A stretch of DNA of 64,000 bases, from assembly GCF_018531495.1 (NCBI RefSeq), contig NZ_JAHDTI010000009.1, forward strand, positions 372,001 to 436,000, in the 5' to 3' direction. The position numbers and the translations under genes are program-made. Source of the DNA: Nonomuraea sediminis. Lineage in GTDB: Bacteria > Actinomycetota > Actinomycetes > Streptosporangiales > Streptosporangiaceae. Under the pieces are notes generated by a model. That model was not told where the DNA came from and searched no databases. It saw only the letters and a program-made list of their open reading frames with translations. Below are positions 52,102 through 60,091 of the stretch, piece after piece; position 1 is the stretch's first letter; every line of letters begins with the position of its first letter.

Positions 52102-52421
52102 GGCTGGCGCTCCCCGCGCAGCTCGTCGATGGCCTGCCAGATGAGCACCTCGTTCTGCAGGACCCCCTCCATCGCCTTGGCCGTCTCCTCGGCCAGGCGC
52201 CGGGTGTCCTGGTCAGCCTTGGGCGCGGGCACGGGCGCGGTGGCGGCCTTGCGTAACCGCTGGACCTCCGCCTGCAGGGTGGTGACCTCGCGGCGGAGCG
52301 TCTGCACCTCCCAGAGGGCGTCGCGGATGTCCTGTCTGTGGTCGGCGATCGAGATGTAGCGGGAGTCGAACCACGAGCGCACGGCCTTGCGCAGCCGTGC
52401 GGGGACCAGGACGCGCAACAT
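52092..52421 (-). CDS. Small coiled-coil protein
   Basis: 109 residues. The N-terminus is basic and amphipathic (MLRVLVPARLRKAVRSWFDS). The centre is a strong heptad coiled coil (DALWEVQTLRREVTTLQAEV, QRLRKAA) followed by an Ala/Pro/Lys linker and a second helix (RRLAEETAKAMEGVLQNEVL). No enzyme motif. It overlaps the PP-loop gene start, so it is likely part of the same unit, perhaps as a scaffold. Family not recognised. Confidence 0.7.
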   Translation of the reverse strand: MLRVLVPARLRKAVRSWFDSRYISIADHRQDIRDALWEVQTLRREVTTLQAEVQRLRKAATAPVPAPKADQDTRRLAEETAKAMEGVLQNEVLIWQAIDELRGERQPCA

Positions 52422-52449
52422 GAAAGTCACGATACTGGGAAATTCCCGA

Positions 52450-53223
52450 TCAGCGGCCCGTGAACTTCGGCCTGTTCTTGTCCATGAAGGCGCGCATGCC
52501 GATCTTGGCGTCGTCGGTGGCGAACATCCCGGAGAAGTGCAGCCGCTCGAGCTCAAGCCCGGTCTCCAGGTCGGTCTCCAGGCCGCGGTCGACGGCCTGC
52601 TTGGCGGCCCGCAGCGCGACCGTCGGCCCGTCGACGAAGGTCGCGGCCCACTCGAGCGCCGCGGTGTACACCTCGGCGTCGTCCACCACCCGGTCCACCA
52701 GCCCCAGCTCGAGGGCCTCGGCGGCGGGCACGTGCCGGCCACTGTAGATCAGGTCCTTGGCCCTGGCGGGGCCGATGAGGCGGGGCAGGCGCTGGGAGCC
52801 GCCCGCGCCGGGGATGAGGCCGAGCAGGATCTCGGGCTGGCCGAGCTTGGCGGACTCGCCCGCGACCCGGAAGTCCGCGCACAGGGCCAGCTCGCACCCG
52901 CCGCCGAGCGCGTAGCCGGTGATCGCGGCGATGACGGGCTTGCCGATCTGGGCGACCGCGTTGAAGCAGTCCTGCAGCTCGCCGGAGCGGGCGGACATCT
53001 CCGCGTAGGACATGTCGGCCATCTCCTTGATGTCCACCCCGGCGGCGAACACCCGCGCGCCTCCGTAGACGACCACGGCGTGCACCTCGACGTCGGAGTC
53101 CACGGCCAGAGCGCTCGCGCGCAGCTCGCGCTGCATCTGCGCGTTGAGCGCGTTCATCTTCGGCCGGTCAAGCTCGATGGTCGCGATGTGGTCGGCCACC
53201 TCGACGCGTACGAATTCACCCAT
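52450..53223 (-). CDS. Enoyl-CoA hydratase/isomerase
   Basis: A 257-residue crotonase-fold enzyme. Oxyanion-hole segments FAAGVDIKEMADM and ITGYALGGGCELALCADFRV are visible, and the catalytic Glu pair positions lie in KLGQPEILLGLIPGAGGSQR (Glu present at both). Both acids suggest a genuine hydratase for fatty-acid or amino-acid catabolism. 28 bases upstream of the coiled-coil gene on the same strand. Confidence 0.93.
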   Translation of the reverse strand: MGEFVRVEVADHIATIELDRPKMNALNAQMQRELRASALAVDSDVEVHAVVVYGGARVFAAGVDIKEMADMSYAEMSARSGELQDCFNAVAQIGKPVIAAITGYALGGGCELALCADFRVAGESAKLGQPEILLGLIPGAGGSQRLPRLIGPARAKDLIYSGRHVPAAEALELGLVDRVVDDAEVYTAALEWAATFVDGPTVALRAAKQAVDRGLETDLETGLELERLHFSGMFATDDAKIGMRAFMDKNRPKFTGR

Positions 53224-53253
53224 GGTCCGACCCTACAAGCGTCCCTCAGGGCG

Positions 53254-54135
53254 TCACAGCATCGCCTTGGTGAGGTACGGCGAGCCGAGGTGCTGGCGGC
53301 GCACCAGCTCCACCAGGTCGGTCTCCGGCGCCCAGCCGATCAGGGAACGCAGCCTCCGTGTGTCGGCCAGCGAATCCCCCGGCTCGACCGGCGAGGCGGG
53401 AACGACCTCGCAGGCGATCTCCGTCCGGGTGACCTCGGCGACCGCCTCGATCATGGCGCCCAGGCTGACGCCCCTGCCCGTGCCGATGTTCACGATCCCC
53501 GGGATGCCGGTGAGGTCGATCAGGGCGCGGGCGACCTGGCGGACGTCGGTCACGTCGCGGGTGCGGTCGAGCGAGCCCAGGACGCGCAGCGGGCGGCCCG
53601 ACTCGGCGGCGGACAGCCACGTGGCCAGCGCCATGTCGGGGCGCTGGCCCTCGCCCGCGACCGTGAACGGGCGGGCGATGGTGACCGGGCGGCCGGCGCA
53701 CAGCCGCTCCATGGCCAGCTTGCTCTCCGCGTAGCCGCCGATCGGGCGGGGAAGGTCGGATTCCCGCGATGGGCGGCCGTGCCTGGCCCCGCCGTACACC
53801 GAGCTGGAGGACGTGACGACGAGCGGGACGTCAGGGGGCGTGAGGGCGAGCATCCGGGCGGCGGCGAGCACGTTGTCGCGGTGGCGGCGCGCCGCGACCG
53901 CGGGGCCTTCCTGGCGGACTCCGGGGCAGCCCGCGAGGTGGTAGACGGCGTCGGCGCGCAGCGGCGCGTGCAGATCGAGGATGTCGCCGCACACCGTGGT
54001 GAGGCCGGGTCTGGGAGACTGGGGGCGGCGGTCGATGCCGATCACCTGCTCACCCGCCGCGAGCAGGGCGTCGACGAGGGCCTGGCCGATGAATCCCGCG
54101 GACCCGGTCACGATCGCCGTCACGGGCCACACCAT
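53254..54135 (-). CDS. NAD-dependent epimerase/dehydratase family protein
   Basis: 293 residues, extended SDR. Nucleotide motif AIVTGSAGFIGQALVDALL; catalytic segment VVTSSSSVYGGARHG; YAESKLAME (Tyr-x-x-x-Lys). RDVTDVRQVARALIDL is the typical downstream part. Nucleotide-sugar epimerase is the most common role, but specificity cannot be read. Start ATG 54135. Confidence 0.88.
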   Translation of the reverse strand: MVWPVTAIVTGSAGFIGQALVDALLAAGEQVIGIDRRPQSPRPGLTTVCGDILDLHAPLRADAVYHLAGCPGVRQEGPAVAARRHRDNVLAAARMLALTPPDVPLVVTSSSSVYGGARHGRPSRESDLPRPIGGYAESKLAMERLCAGRPVTIARPFTVAGEGQRPDMALATWLSAAESGRPLRVLGSLDRTRDVTDVRQVARALIDLTGIPGIVNIGTGRGVSLGAMIEAVAEVTRTEIACEVVPASPVEPGDSLADTRRLRSLIGWAPETDLVELVRRQHLGSPYLTKAML

Positions 54136-54238
54136 ATGCCGTTAACGGCCGAAAAAATCCTTCGCAAAGCTCTCGCCTAAGAAAGAAAATGTTGAGACGC
54201 TGACTGCGCCAAGCACCCCCTCAGTCAAGGAGCGGTAC

Positions 54239-56158
54239 ATGCGCAGAGCGTTGGCGATCGCGGCGATCGCCTTCCTGCCGTTAGCGAACGTGACCGCCGC
54301 GCGGGCGGAGGAGCCCGGCGATCGGCAACAGGCGTTCACCGCGGCGGCCAAGGAGTTCCAGGTTCCCGAGAGCGTCCTGCTCGGCGTGTCCTACCTGGAG
54401 TCGCGCTGGGACGCGCACGCGGGCCAGCCGAGCAACGAGGCCGGATTCGGGCCGATGCACCTGACGGACGCCGAGGCGTTCGCGGGCACCAACCACCACG
54501 GCGACGGCGAGGAGGACGCGCGCGGCGACGACAGCAGGCCGCTGGCGCCCGCCGCCCAGGCCGCGCCCGTCACCGAGATCCCGGCCGCGCTCAAGACCAT
54601 GGACAAGGCGGCCGAGCTCACCGGCGCCAGCCACGAGCAACTGCGCACCGACGCCGCGGCCAACATCCGCGGCGGCGCGGCGCTGCTGGCCTCCTACCAG
54701 AAGGACCTGGGCGCGCCGCTGAGCGACGACCCGGCCGAGTGGTACGGGGCGGTCGCCCGCTACTCGGGGGCCGACAACCAGGACGCGGCCAAGGCGTTCG
54801 CCGACGAGGTGTACACCACGATCAAGCAGGGCACCGAGCGGGTCACCGACGACGGGCAGCGGGTCACGCTTCCGCCGATCCCTGACGTCGGCGAGATCCT
54901 GAAGTGGCTCGAAAAATTGGGACTTCCGGTGCCTCGCAAGGATGGCGTCGAATGTCCGATGTCGGTGTCGTGCGAGTGGATCCCGTCGGGCTACGCGCAG
55001 CTGCCCGGCGACGACTACGGGCACTACGACCTGGGCAACCGGCCGTTCGCCCAGAAGATCGACTACATCGTCATCCACGACATGGAGGGCTACTTCCTCC
55101 CGTCGATCAAGCTGAACCAGGACCCCGCCTACGGCGCGAGCTGGCAGTACTCGATCCGCTCCACCGACGGCCACATCGCCCAGCACATCAAGGCCAAGGA
55201 CGTGGCCTGGCAGGCGGGCAACTGGTACATCAACGCCAAGTCCATCGGCATCGAGCACGAGGGCTTCCTGGCCGAAGGCGGCACCTGGTACACCGAGGCG
55301 ATGTACCGGGCCTCGGCCAAGCTCGTGCGCTACCTGGCGATGCGCAACGGCGTCCCGCTCGACCGGGCGCACATCCTCGGCCACGACAACGTGCCAGGCA
55401 CCACGCCTGCCACGGTCAAGAACATGCACGAGGACCCGGGCCCGTTCTGGGACTGGGCGCACTACTTCGAGCTGCTCGGCGCCCCGCTGCACCCCTTCGG
55501 CGGCCCCCGCTCCGGATCGATCATGATCAAGCCGGACTTCGCCACCAACAAGCCGTACTACTACGGCTGCGACCGCAAGAACCCCAGCGCCCCCTGCCCG
55601 CCCACGCCGTCGGCGGCCGTCTGGCTCCGCACCGAGCCGCGTGCCGACGCGCCGCTGGTCAAGGACATCGGCAAGCACCCGACCGGCAACCACGACTCGC
55701 TCTACAGCGTCTACGACCACAGCGCCCGCGCCACCACCGGCCAGCGCTTCGCCGTCGCCGACCGCCAGGGCGACTGGACCGCCATCTGGTACCTCGACCA
55801 GAAGGCCTGGTTCTACAACCCGGCCTCCGCGCCGACCGCCGTCCCGTCCATGGGCCTGGTCGTCACGCCCAAGCCGGGCCTCGCCTCGGTCCCCGTGTAC
55901 GGCAGGGCCTATCCGGAGGCCGAGGCCTACCCGGCAGGGGTCCCCGTCCAGTCGGTCGTGCCGCTGCAGTACAAGTTCTCCGCCGGGGAGAAGTACACCC
56001 TGGCGGGCACGGCGGCGGCCGAGTACTTCTACGCGGTCACCTTCGACGGCTCAGGGCACCAGGTCGTGCGCGGCAAGACCAAGTACCTGGAGGTCCAGTT
56101 CGGTCACCGCGTGATGTTCGTCAAGGCTGACGACGTGCAGGTGTCGTTCTCCGGGTGA
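54239..56158 (+). CDS. Secreted N-acetylmuramoyl-L-alanine amidase with transglycosylase-like N-domain
   Basis: 639 residues with a signal peptide (cleavage near ARAEE, residue ~24). Residues 30-200 resemble a lytic-transglycosylase/SLT fold (VLLGVSYLESRWDAHAG with Glu54). Residues ~270-415 are an Amidase_2/PGRP domain: zinc His280 in IDYIVIHDMEG, AWQAGNWYINAKSIGIEHEG, and HILGHDNVPG. The C-terminal ~210 residues look like SH3-like wall-binding repeats (LVKDIGKHPTGN, FAVADRQGDWTAIWYL). Two potential peptidoglycan-cutting domains in one polypeptide. AAGGAG precedes ATG 54239. It overlaps the convergent RpiR gene by 38 bases. Confidence 0.9.
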   Translation: MRRALAIAAIAFLPLANVTAARAEEPGDRQQAFTAAAKEFQVPESVLLGVSYLESRWDAHAGQPSNEAGFGPMHLTDAEAFAGTNHHGDGEEDARGDDSRPLAPAAQAAPVTEIPAALKTMDKAAELTGASHEQLRTDAAANIRGGAALLASYQKDLGAPLSDDPAEWYGAVARYSGADNQDAAKAFADEVYTTIKQGTERVTDDGQRVTLPPIPDVGEILKWLEKLGLPVPRKDGVECPMSVSCEWIPSGYAQLPGDDYGHYDLGNRPFAQKIDYIVIHDMEGYFLPSIKLNQDPAYGASWQYSIRSTDGHIAQHIKAKDVAWQAGNWYINAKSIGIEHEGFLAEGGTWYTEAMYRASAKLVRYLAMRNGVPLDRAHILGHDNVPGTTPATVKNMHEDPGPFWDWAHYFELLGAPLHPFGGPRSGSIMIKPDFATNKPYYYGCDRKNPSAPCPPTPSAAVWLRTEPRADAPLVKDIGKHPTGNHDSLYSVYDHSARATTGQRFAVADRQGDWTAIWYLDQKAWFYNPASAPTAVPSMGLVVTPKPGLASVPVYGRAYPEAEAYPAGVPVQSVVPLQYKFSAGEKYTLAGTAAAEYFYAVTFDGSGHQVVRGKTKYLEVQFGHRVMFVKADDVQVSFSG

Positions 56159-57017
56159 ACTCCTCGACGGCGCGCCTGGTGCTCTGCAACGCCTCCTGCG
56201 AGGAGTCGAACGTGCGCTGGGCGACGCCGACGAACACGCAGTCCACGACGAGGAGCTGGCTGATACGGCTGGCCAGCGCCCCGGGGCGGAACTCCGTCTC
56301 GCGGCCCGCCGAGATCAGCACGTGCTCGGCCAGCTCCGCGATGCTGGAGCGGGGGTTGTTGGTGATCGCCACCGTGGTGGCGCCGGCCTCCCCCGCCCGT
56401 CTGATCGGCTCCAGCACGTCGGGCGTCTCGCCACTGGTGGAGATGCCGATCGCCACGTCGCCGGGCTTCAGCAGGACGGCGCTGGTCAGCGCCAGATGGG
56501 CGTCCTGGAAGCCGTGACTGGACAGGCCGATGCGCAGCAGCTTCTGCGCCATGTCCTCGGCCACCAGCCCGGAGGCGCCCACGCCGTAGGCGTCGACCCG
56601 GCGGGCGTTGGCGATCGCCTCGACCACCAGGCCAAGGCGTTCGGAGGTCAGCTGGGCCACCGTGTCGTTGATGGCCTCCGACTCGGCCCTGGCGACCTTC
56701 TGGATCACCTCGGACAGCGGGTCGTCGGGAGCCAGGTCACCCGGGACCAGGCGGTCCGGCTGCGCCGCAGCGGCAGCCAGGGCCAGCCTGAGCTGCGGGT
56801 ACCCGGCGAAGCCGAGCAGCCGCGCGGTCCTGACGATCGTCGCCTCGCTGGTGCCCGACGCGGCGGACAGCTCGGTGATGGTGCTGCGCGCCACCGTCGC
56901 CGGGTCTTCCAGTATCAGGCGGGCCACGGTCTGCGCGGCGGGCGTCAAGGACGGCAGGACACCCCGGACCGTGGCCACCAGTGTGTCGGCCCGCAGGCCG
57001 TTCCCGCTGTCGTCCAC
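56121..57017 (-). CDS. RpiR/MurR family regulator
   Basis: 298 residues. N-terminal HTH_6 (LTPAAQTVARLILEDPATVA, ITELSAASGTSEATIVRTAR) and a C-terminal SIS sugar-phosphate-binding domain (RRVDAYGVGASGLVAEDMAQ, VAIGISTSGETPDVLEPIRR, REIEFRP-like RETEFRPGAL). Such proteins sense sugar phosphates, MurR senses MurNAc-6-phosphate. GTG 57017 chosen; the open frame above it runs into low-complexity sequence. Convergent with a muralytic amidase, which suggests a cell-wall recycling link but does not prove it. Confidence 0.9.
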   Translation of the reverse strand: MDDSGNGLRADTLVATVRGVLPSLTPAAQTVARLILEDPATVARSTITELSAASGTSEATIVRTARLLGFAGYPQLRLALAAAAAQPDRLVPGDLAPDDPLSEVIQKVARAESEAINDTVAQLTSERLGLVVEAIANARRVDAYGVGASGLVAEDMAQKLLRIGLSSHGFQDAHLALTSAVLLKPGDVAIGISTSGETPDVLEPIRRAGEAGATTVAITNNPRSSIAELAEHVLISAGRETEFRPGALASRISQLLVVDCVFVGVAQRTFDSSQEALQSTRRAVEEFTRRTTPARRQP

Positions 57018-57104
57018 GTGCCGATTATGCCGCCCATAACCCCTGGATGCGCCGATCCCACCCCCTCCCCCCATTTCCCACCTTGCGCCAAGCCCCACCG
57101 CACC

Positions 57105-57253
57105 TCTCCTCACCGACCCCGCGCAGGCAGACGCCGCGCCTGCCAACATGCCTCACATCTCCTCACCAGACCCGGCGCAGGGAGGGCGCCGGGCCTCGCA
57201 TCTTCCTGCCGACCCGGCGCGGGGAAACCACCGCGCCTGCCGTGCCTCGCGTC
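57105..57253. repeat. Three imperfect tandem repeats upstream of rpiR
   Basis: Three diverged copies of roughly 45-55 bases, each with TCCTCACC or TTCCTGCC, then GACCCGGCGC or a variant, then GCGCCTGCC or GCGCCGGGCC. The 254-base gap between rpiR and glgP holds this and nothing else I recognise. The GGCGC...GCGCC halves make each copy a potential hairpin. Confidence 0.6.
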
Positions 57254-57271
57254 CCCGCGTGGGTGCGTGGG

Positions 57272-59854
57272 CTAGCGGAGGGTGCCGTTGGTCATGCCGG
57301 CTGGTTCTTCTGGGACGGTTGTGAGGCCTAGTTCGGCGGACGAGGCGGCCAGCGGGTGGTGGGGGACGACTCGGACCGTGTAGCCGAAGGCGCCTGTGCG
57401 GTCGAGGGGGACCGTGCCCGTGTAGTGGGCTCGGCCGTCGTCGTCGACCGTGGTGGGGGTGAGGTCCGCGTAGTGCGGGTGGAGGAGTTCGTCGTGTTCG
57501 CCTACCTGGCCGTAGGCGGCCTGGACGCGGACGTCCGTGGGGTCGAGGTCTCCCAGGGCGATCGTGGCGTGGAGCTCCAGGGTGGCGCCCACCTCGGGCG
57601 TGTCGCCCACGCCGGAAGCCTCCACGTGTTCGACGCGGACTCCTGGCCAGGCCCGGGTGACGCGCAGGCGCCAGGCGGCGAACGCCTTGGCCTGGCCGTA
57701 GGAGTCAGCCGAGAGGGCGCGGGCGGAGGCGGCGGCCGGCGAGTAGAGGCCGACCACGTAGTCGCGCAGCATGCGCCCCGCGAGCACCTTGGGACCGAGC
57801 GAGGTGAGCGTGTGCTTGACCATCTCCATCCAGCGGCGTGGCGGCCCTGAGGCGCCACGGTCGTAGAAGCGGTCGGACACCTCGTGCTCGATGAGGTCGT
57901 AGAGGGCGGCGGCCTCGAGCTCGTCGCGGCGGTCGGTGTCGGTGACGCCGTCGGCGGTGGGGATGGCCCAGCCGTTGGTGCCGTCGTACCACTCGTCCCA
58001 CCAGCCGTCGCGGATCGACAGGTTGAGCCCGCCGTTCAGCGCCGACTTCATGCCCGAGGTGCCGGAGGCCTCCAGCGGGCGCAGCGGGTTGTTGAGCCAG
58101 ACGTCGCAGCCCTGGACCAGCAACTGCCCGAGCGCCATGTCGTAGTCGGGCAGGAACACAATCCGATGCCGCACTTCGGGCGAGTCGGCAAATTTCACGA
58201 TCTGCTGGATGAGCTTCTTGCCGCCCTCGTCGGCCGGATGGGCCTTGCCCGCGATCACGATCTGCACCGGCTTGTGCGGGTCGAGCAGCAGCGAGGTCAG
58301 CCGCTCCTGATCGCGCAGCATGAGCGTGAGCCGCTTGTACGACGGCACCCGCCGGGCGAAGCCGATGGTCAGCACGTCGGGGTCGAGCGCGTCGTCGATC
58401 CAGCCCAGCTCGGCGTCGGAGGCCCCGCGGTCACGCCAGGACTTGCGCAGCCGTACCCGGGCGCCCTCGACCAGGCGTCGGCGCAGCTTGCCGCGGATGT
58501 CCCAGATGTCGGCGTCGGAGATCTTCTCCACGCCCTCCCAGCCGCGCGACCTCTCCAGCACCGAGGGCAGCTCGCGGCCCGCCAGCTCCATGAGCTCGCG
58601 GCCGACCCAGGTGGGCGCGTGGACGCCGTTGGTGATCGAGCCGATCGGCACGTCGTCCACGTCGAAGCCGGGCCACAGGTCCTTGAACATCTCCCTGCTG
58701 ACGTGGCCGTGCAGCTCGGACACGCCGTTGACGCGCTGGGCCAGGCGCATGCCCATGACGGCCATGTTGAAGCGGCCCGGCTCGCTCTCGGCGCCGAGCG
58801 CCAGGATGCGTTCCACGGGCACTGTCGGCCAGGCGTTGTCGCCGCCGAACTGCCGCTCGATCATCTCCACGGGGAACCGGTCGATGCCGGCGGGCACGGG
58901 CGTGTGTGTGGTGAACACGGTGCCCGCCCTGACCGCCTCGAGCGCCTCGTCGAAGCTGAGCCTGGCCTCGGTCAGCTCCCTGATCCGCTCCAGGCCGAGG
59001 AACCCGGCGTGGCCCTCGTTGGTGTGGAAGACCTCCGGCTCGGGGTGGCCGGTGATGCGGCAGTAGGCGCGGATCGCCCGCACGCCACCCACGCCGAGCA
59101 GGAGCTCCTGCATCAGCCGGTGGTCGGTGCCGCCGCCGTAGAGCCGGTCGGTGATGTCACGGGCCGCGGTGTCGTTGTCGGCCACGTCGGAGTCGAGCAG
59201 CAGCAGCGGCACCCGGCCCACCCTGGCGACCCAGAGCTGGGCGTACATGGCGCGGTTGTCCGGCAGGCCGATGCGGATCTTGACCGGTGTGCCGTCCTCC
59301 TCCTTGAGCAGGCTCAACGGCAGGCCGCCGGGATCCAGCGACGGGTAGTGCTCGAGCTGCCAGCCGTCGGGCGAGAGCGACTGGGTGAAGTAGCCGTGCC
59401 GGTAGAGCAGGCCGACCGCCAGGATCGGCACGCCCAGGTCGCTGGCCGTTTTCAGGTGGTCGCCGGCCAGGATGCCCAGGCCGCCGGAGTACTGGGGCAG
59501 CGCCGCGGCTATGCCGTACTCGGGAGAGAAGTAGGCGATGGCGCGGGCGGCGTCGGGCAGTGTCTGGTACCAGCGCGGCGCGGTCATGTATTCGCGTAGG
59601 TCGTCGGCGGCGTCGGCGAGCCTGCGCAGGAAGCGCCTGTCGCCGGCCAGCTCGGCGAGCCTGTCGGGGCCGACGGCGCCGAGCAGCGCGACCGGGTCGT
59701 GGCCGACCTGCTCCCAGAGCTCGGGGTCGACCTCGGCGAACAGGTCAAGCGTCTCTGGGTGCCAGGACCAGCGCAGGTTTTGCACGAGCTCGCCGAGGGC
59801 GGCCAGCTCCGCGGGCAGGACGGTGCGGACGGTGAACCGGCGGATTGCTCTCAC
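57272..59854 (-). CDS. glgP: Alpha-glucan (maltodextrin) phosphorylase
   Basis: 860 residues, typical of the actinobacterial GlgP. N-terminus VRAIRRFTVRTVLPAELAAL, then NLRWSWHPET, AYFSPEYGIAAALPQYSGGL, FHTNEGHAGF, and the PLP-binding region RPLEASGTSGMKSALNGGLN with the Schiff-base Lys. It releases glucose-1-phosphate from alpha-glucan. GTG 59854 is chosen from the family N-terminus; the frame is open to 59959. Divergent from glgE, so degradation and synthesis of glucan are paired. Confidence 0.95.
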   Translation of the reverse strand: MRAIRRFTVRTVLPAELAALGELVQNLRWSWHPETLDLFAEVDPELWEQVGHDPVALLGAVGPDRLAELAGDRRFLRRLADAADDLREYMTAPRWYQTLPDAARAIAYFSPEYGIAAALPQYSGGLGILAGDHLKTASDLGVPILAVGLLYRHGYFTQSLSPDGWQLEHYPSLDPGGLPLSLLKEEDGTPVKIRIGLPDNRAMYAQLWVARVGRVPLLLLDSDVADNDTAARDITDRLYGGGTDHRLMQELLLGVGGVRAIRAYCRITGHPEPEVFHTNEGHAGFLGLERIRELTEARLSFDEALEAVRAGTVFTTHTPVPAGIDRFPVEMIERQFGGDNAWPTVPVERILALGAESEPGRFNMAVMGMRLAQRVNGVSELHGHVSREMFKDLWPGFDVDDVPIGSITNGVHAPTWVGRELMELAGRELPSVLERSRGWEGVEKISDADIWDIRGKLRRRLVEGARVRLRKSWRDRGASDAELGWIDDALDPDVLTIGFARRVPSYKRLTLMLRDQERLTSLLLDPHKPVQIVIAGKAHPADEGGKKLIQQIVKFADSPEVRHRIVFLPDYDMALGQLLVQGCDVWLNNPLRPLEASGTSGMKSALNGGLNLSIRDGWWDEWYDGTNGWAIPTADGVTDTDRRDELEAAALYDLIEHEVSDRFYDRGASGPPRRWMEMVKHTLTSLGPKVLAGRMLRDYVVGLYSPAAASARALSADSYGQAKAFAAWRLRVTRAWPGVRVEHVEASGVGDTPEVGATLELHATIALGDLDPTDVRVQAAYGQVGEHDELLHPHYADLTPTTVDDDGRAHYTGTVPLDRTGAFGYTVRVVPHHPLAASSAELGLTTVPEEPAGMTNGTLR

Positions 59855-60091
59855 GTTTCTGAACCCTAGGGGGTAGTCGGGACCTCTGGGTCCTTCACCG
59901 GGGACATGAGCGTTGAAACCCCTTCCAAGAACAAGCATGAAAAGGAAGCATTGGGGCATCTCCCGCTTATGGCTTTCCGAGGCGACTCGGGAGGCTCATC
60001 CGCCGCTCCCAACCTTCGAGATGCAAGGATCGTTCTTGCCACGGAAGCCTCCGGTGGTGCCAGGGTGGCGCCGCCGCAACCGAGAGATGCG

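Noticed and set aside
57105..57253. Possible CRISPR array
   Set aside because: Only three diverged units, no constant repeat or unique spacers, and no cas genes.
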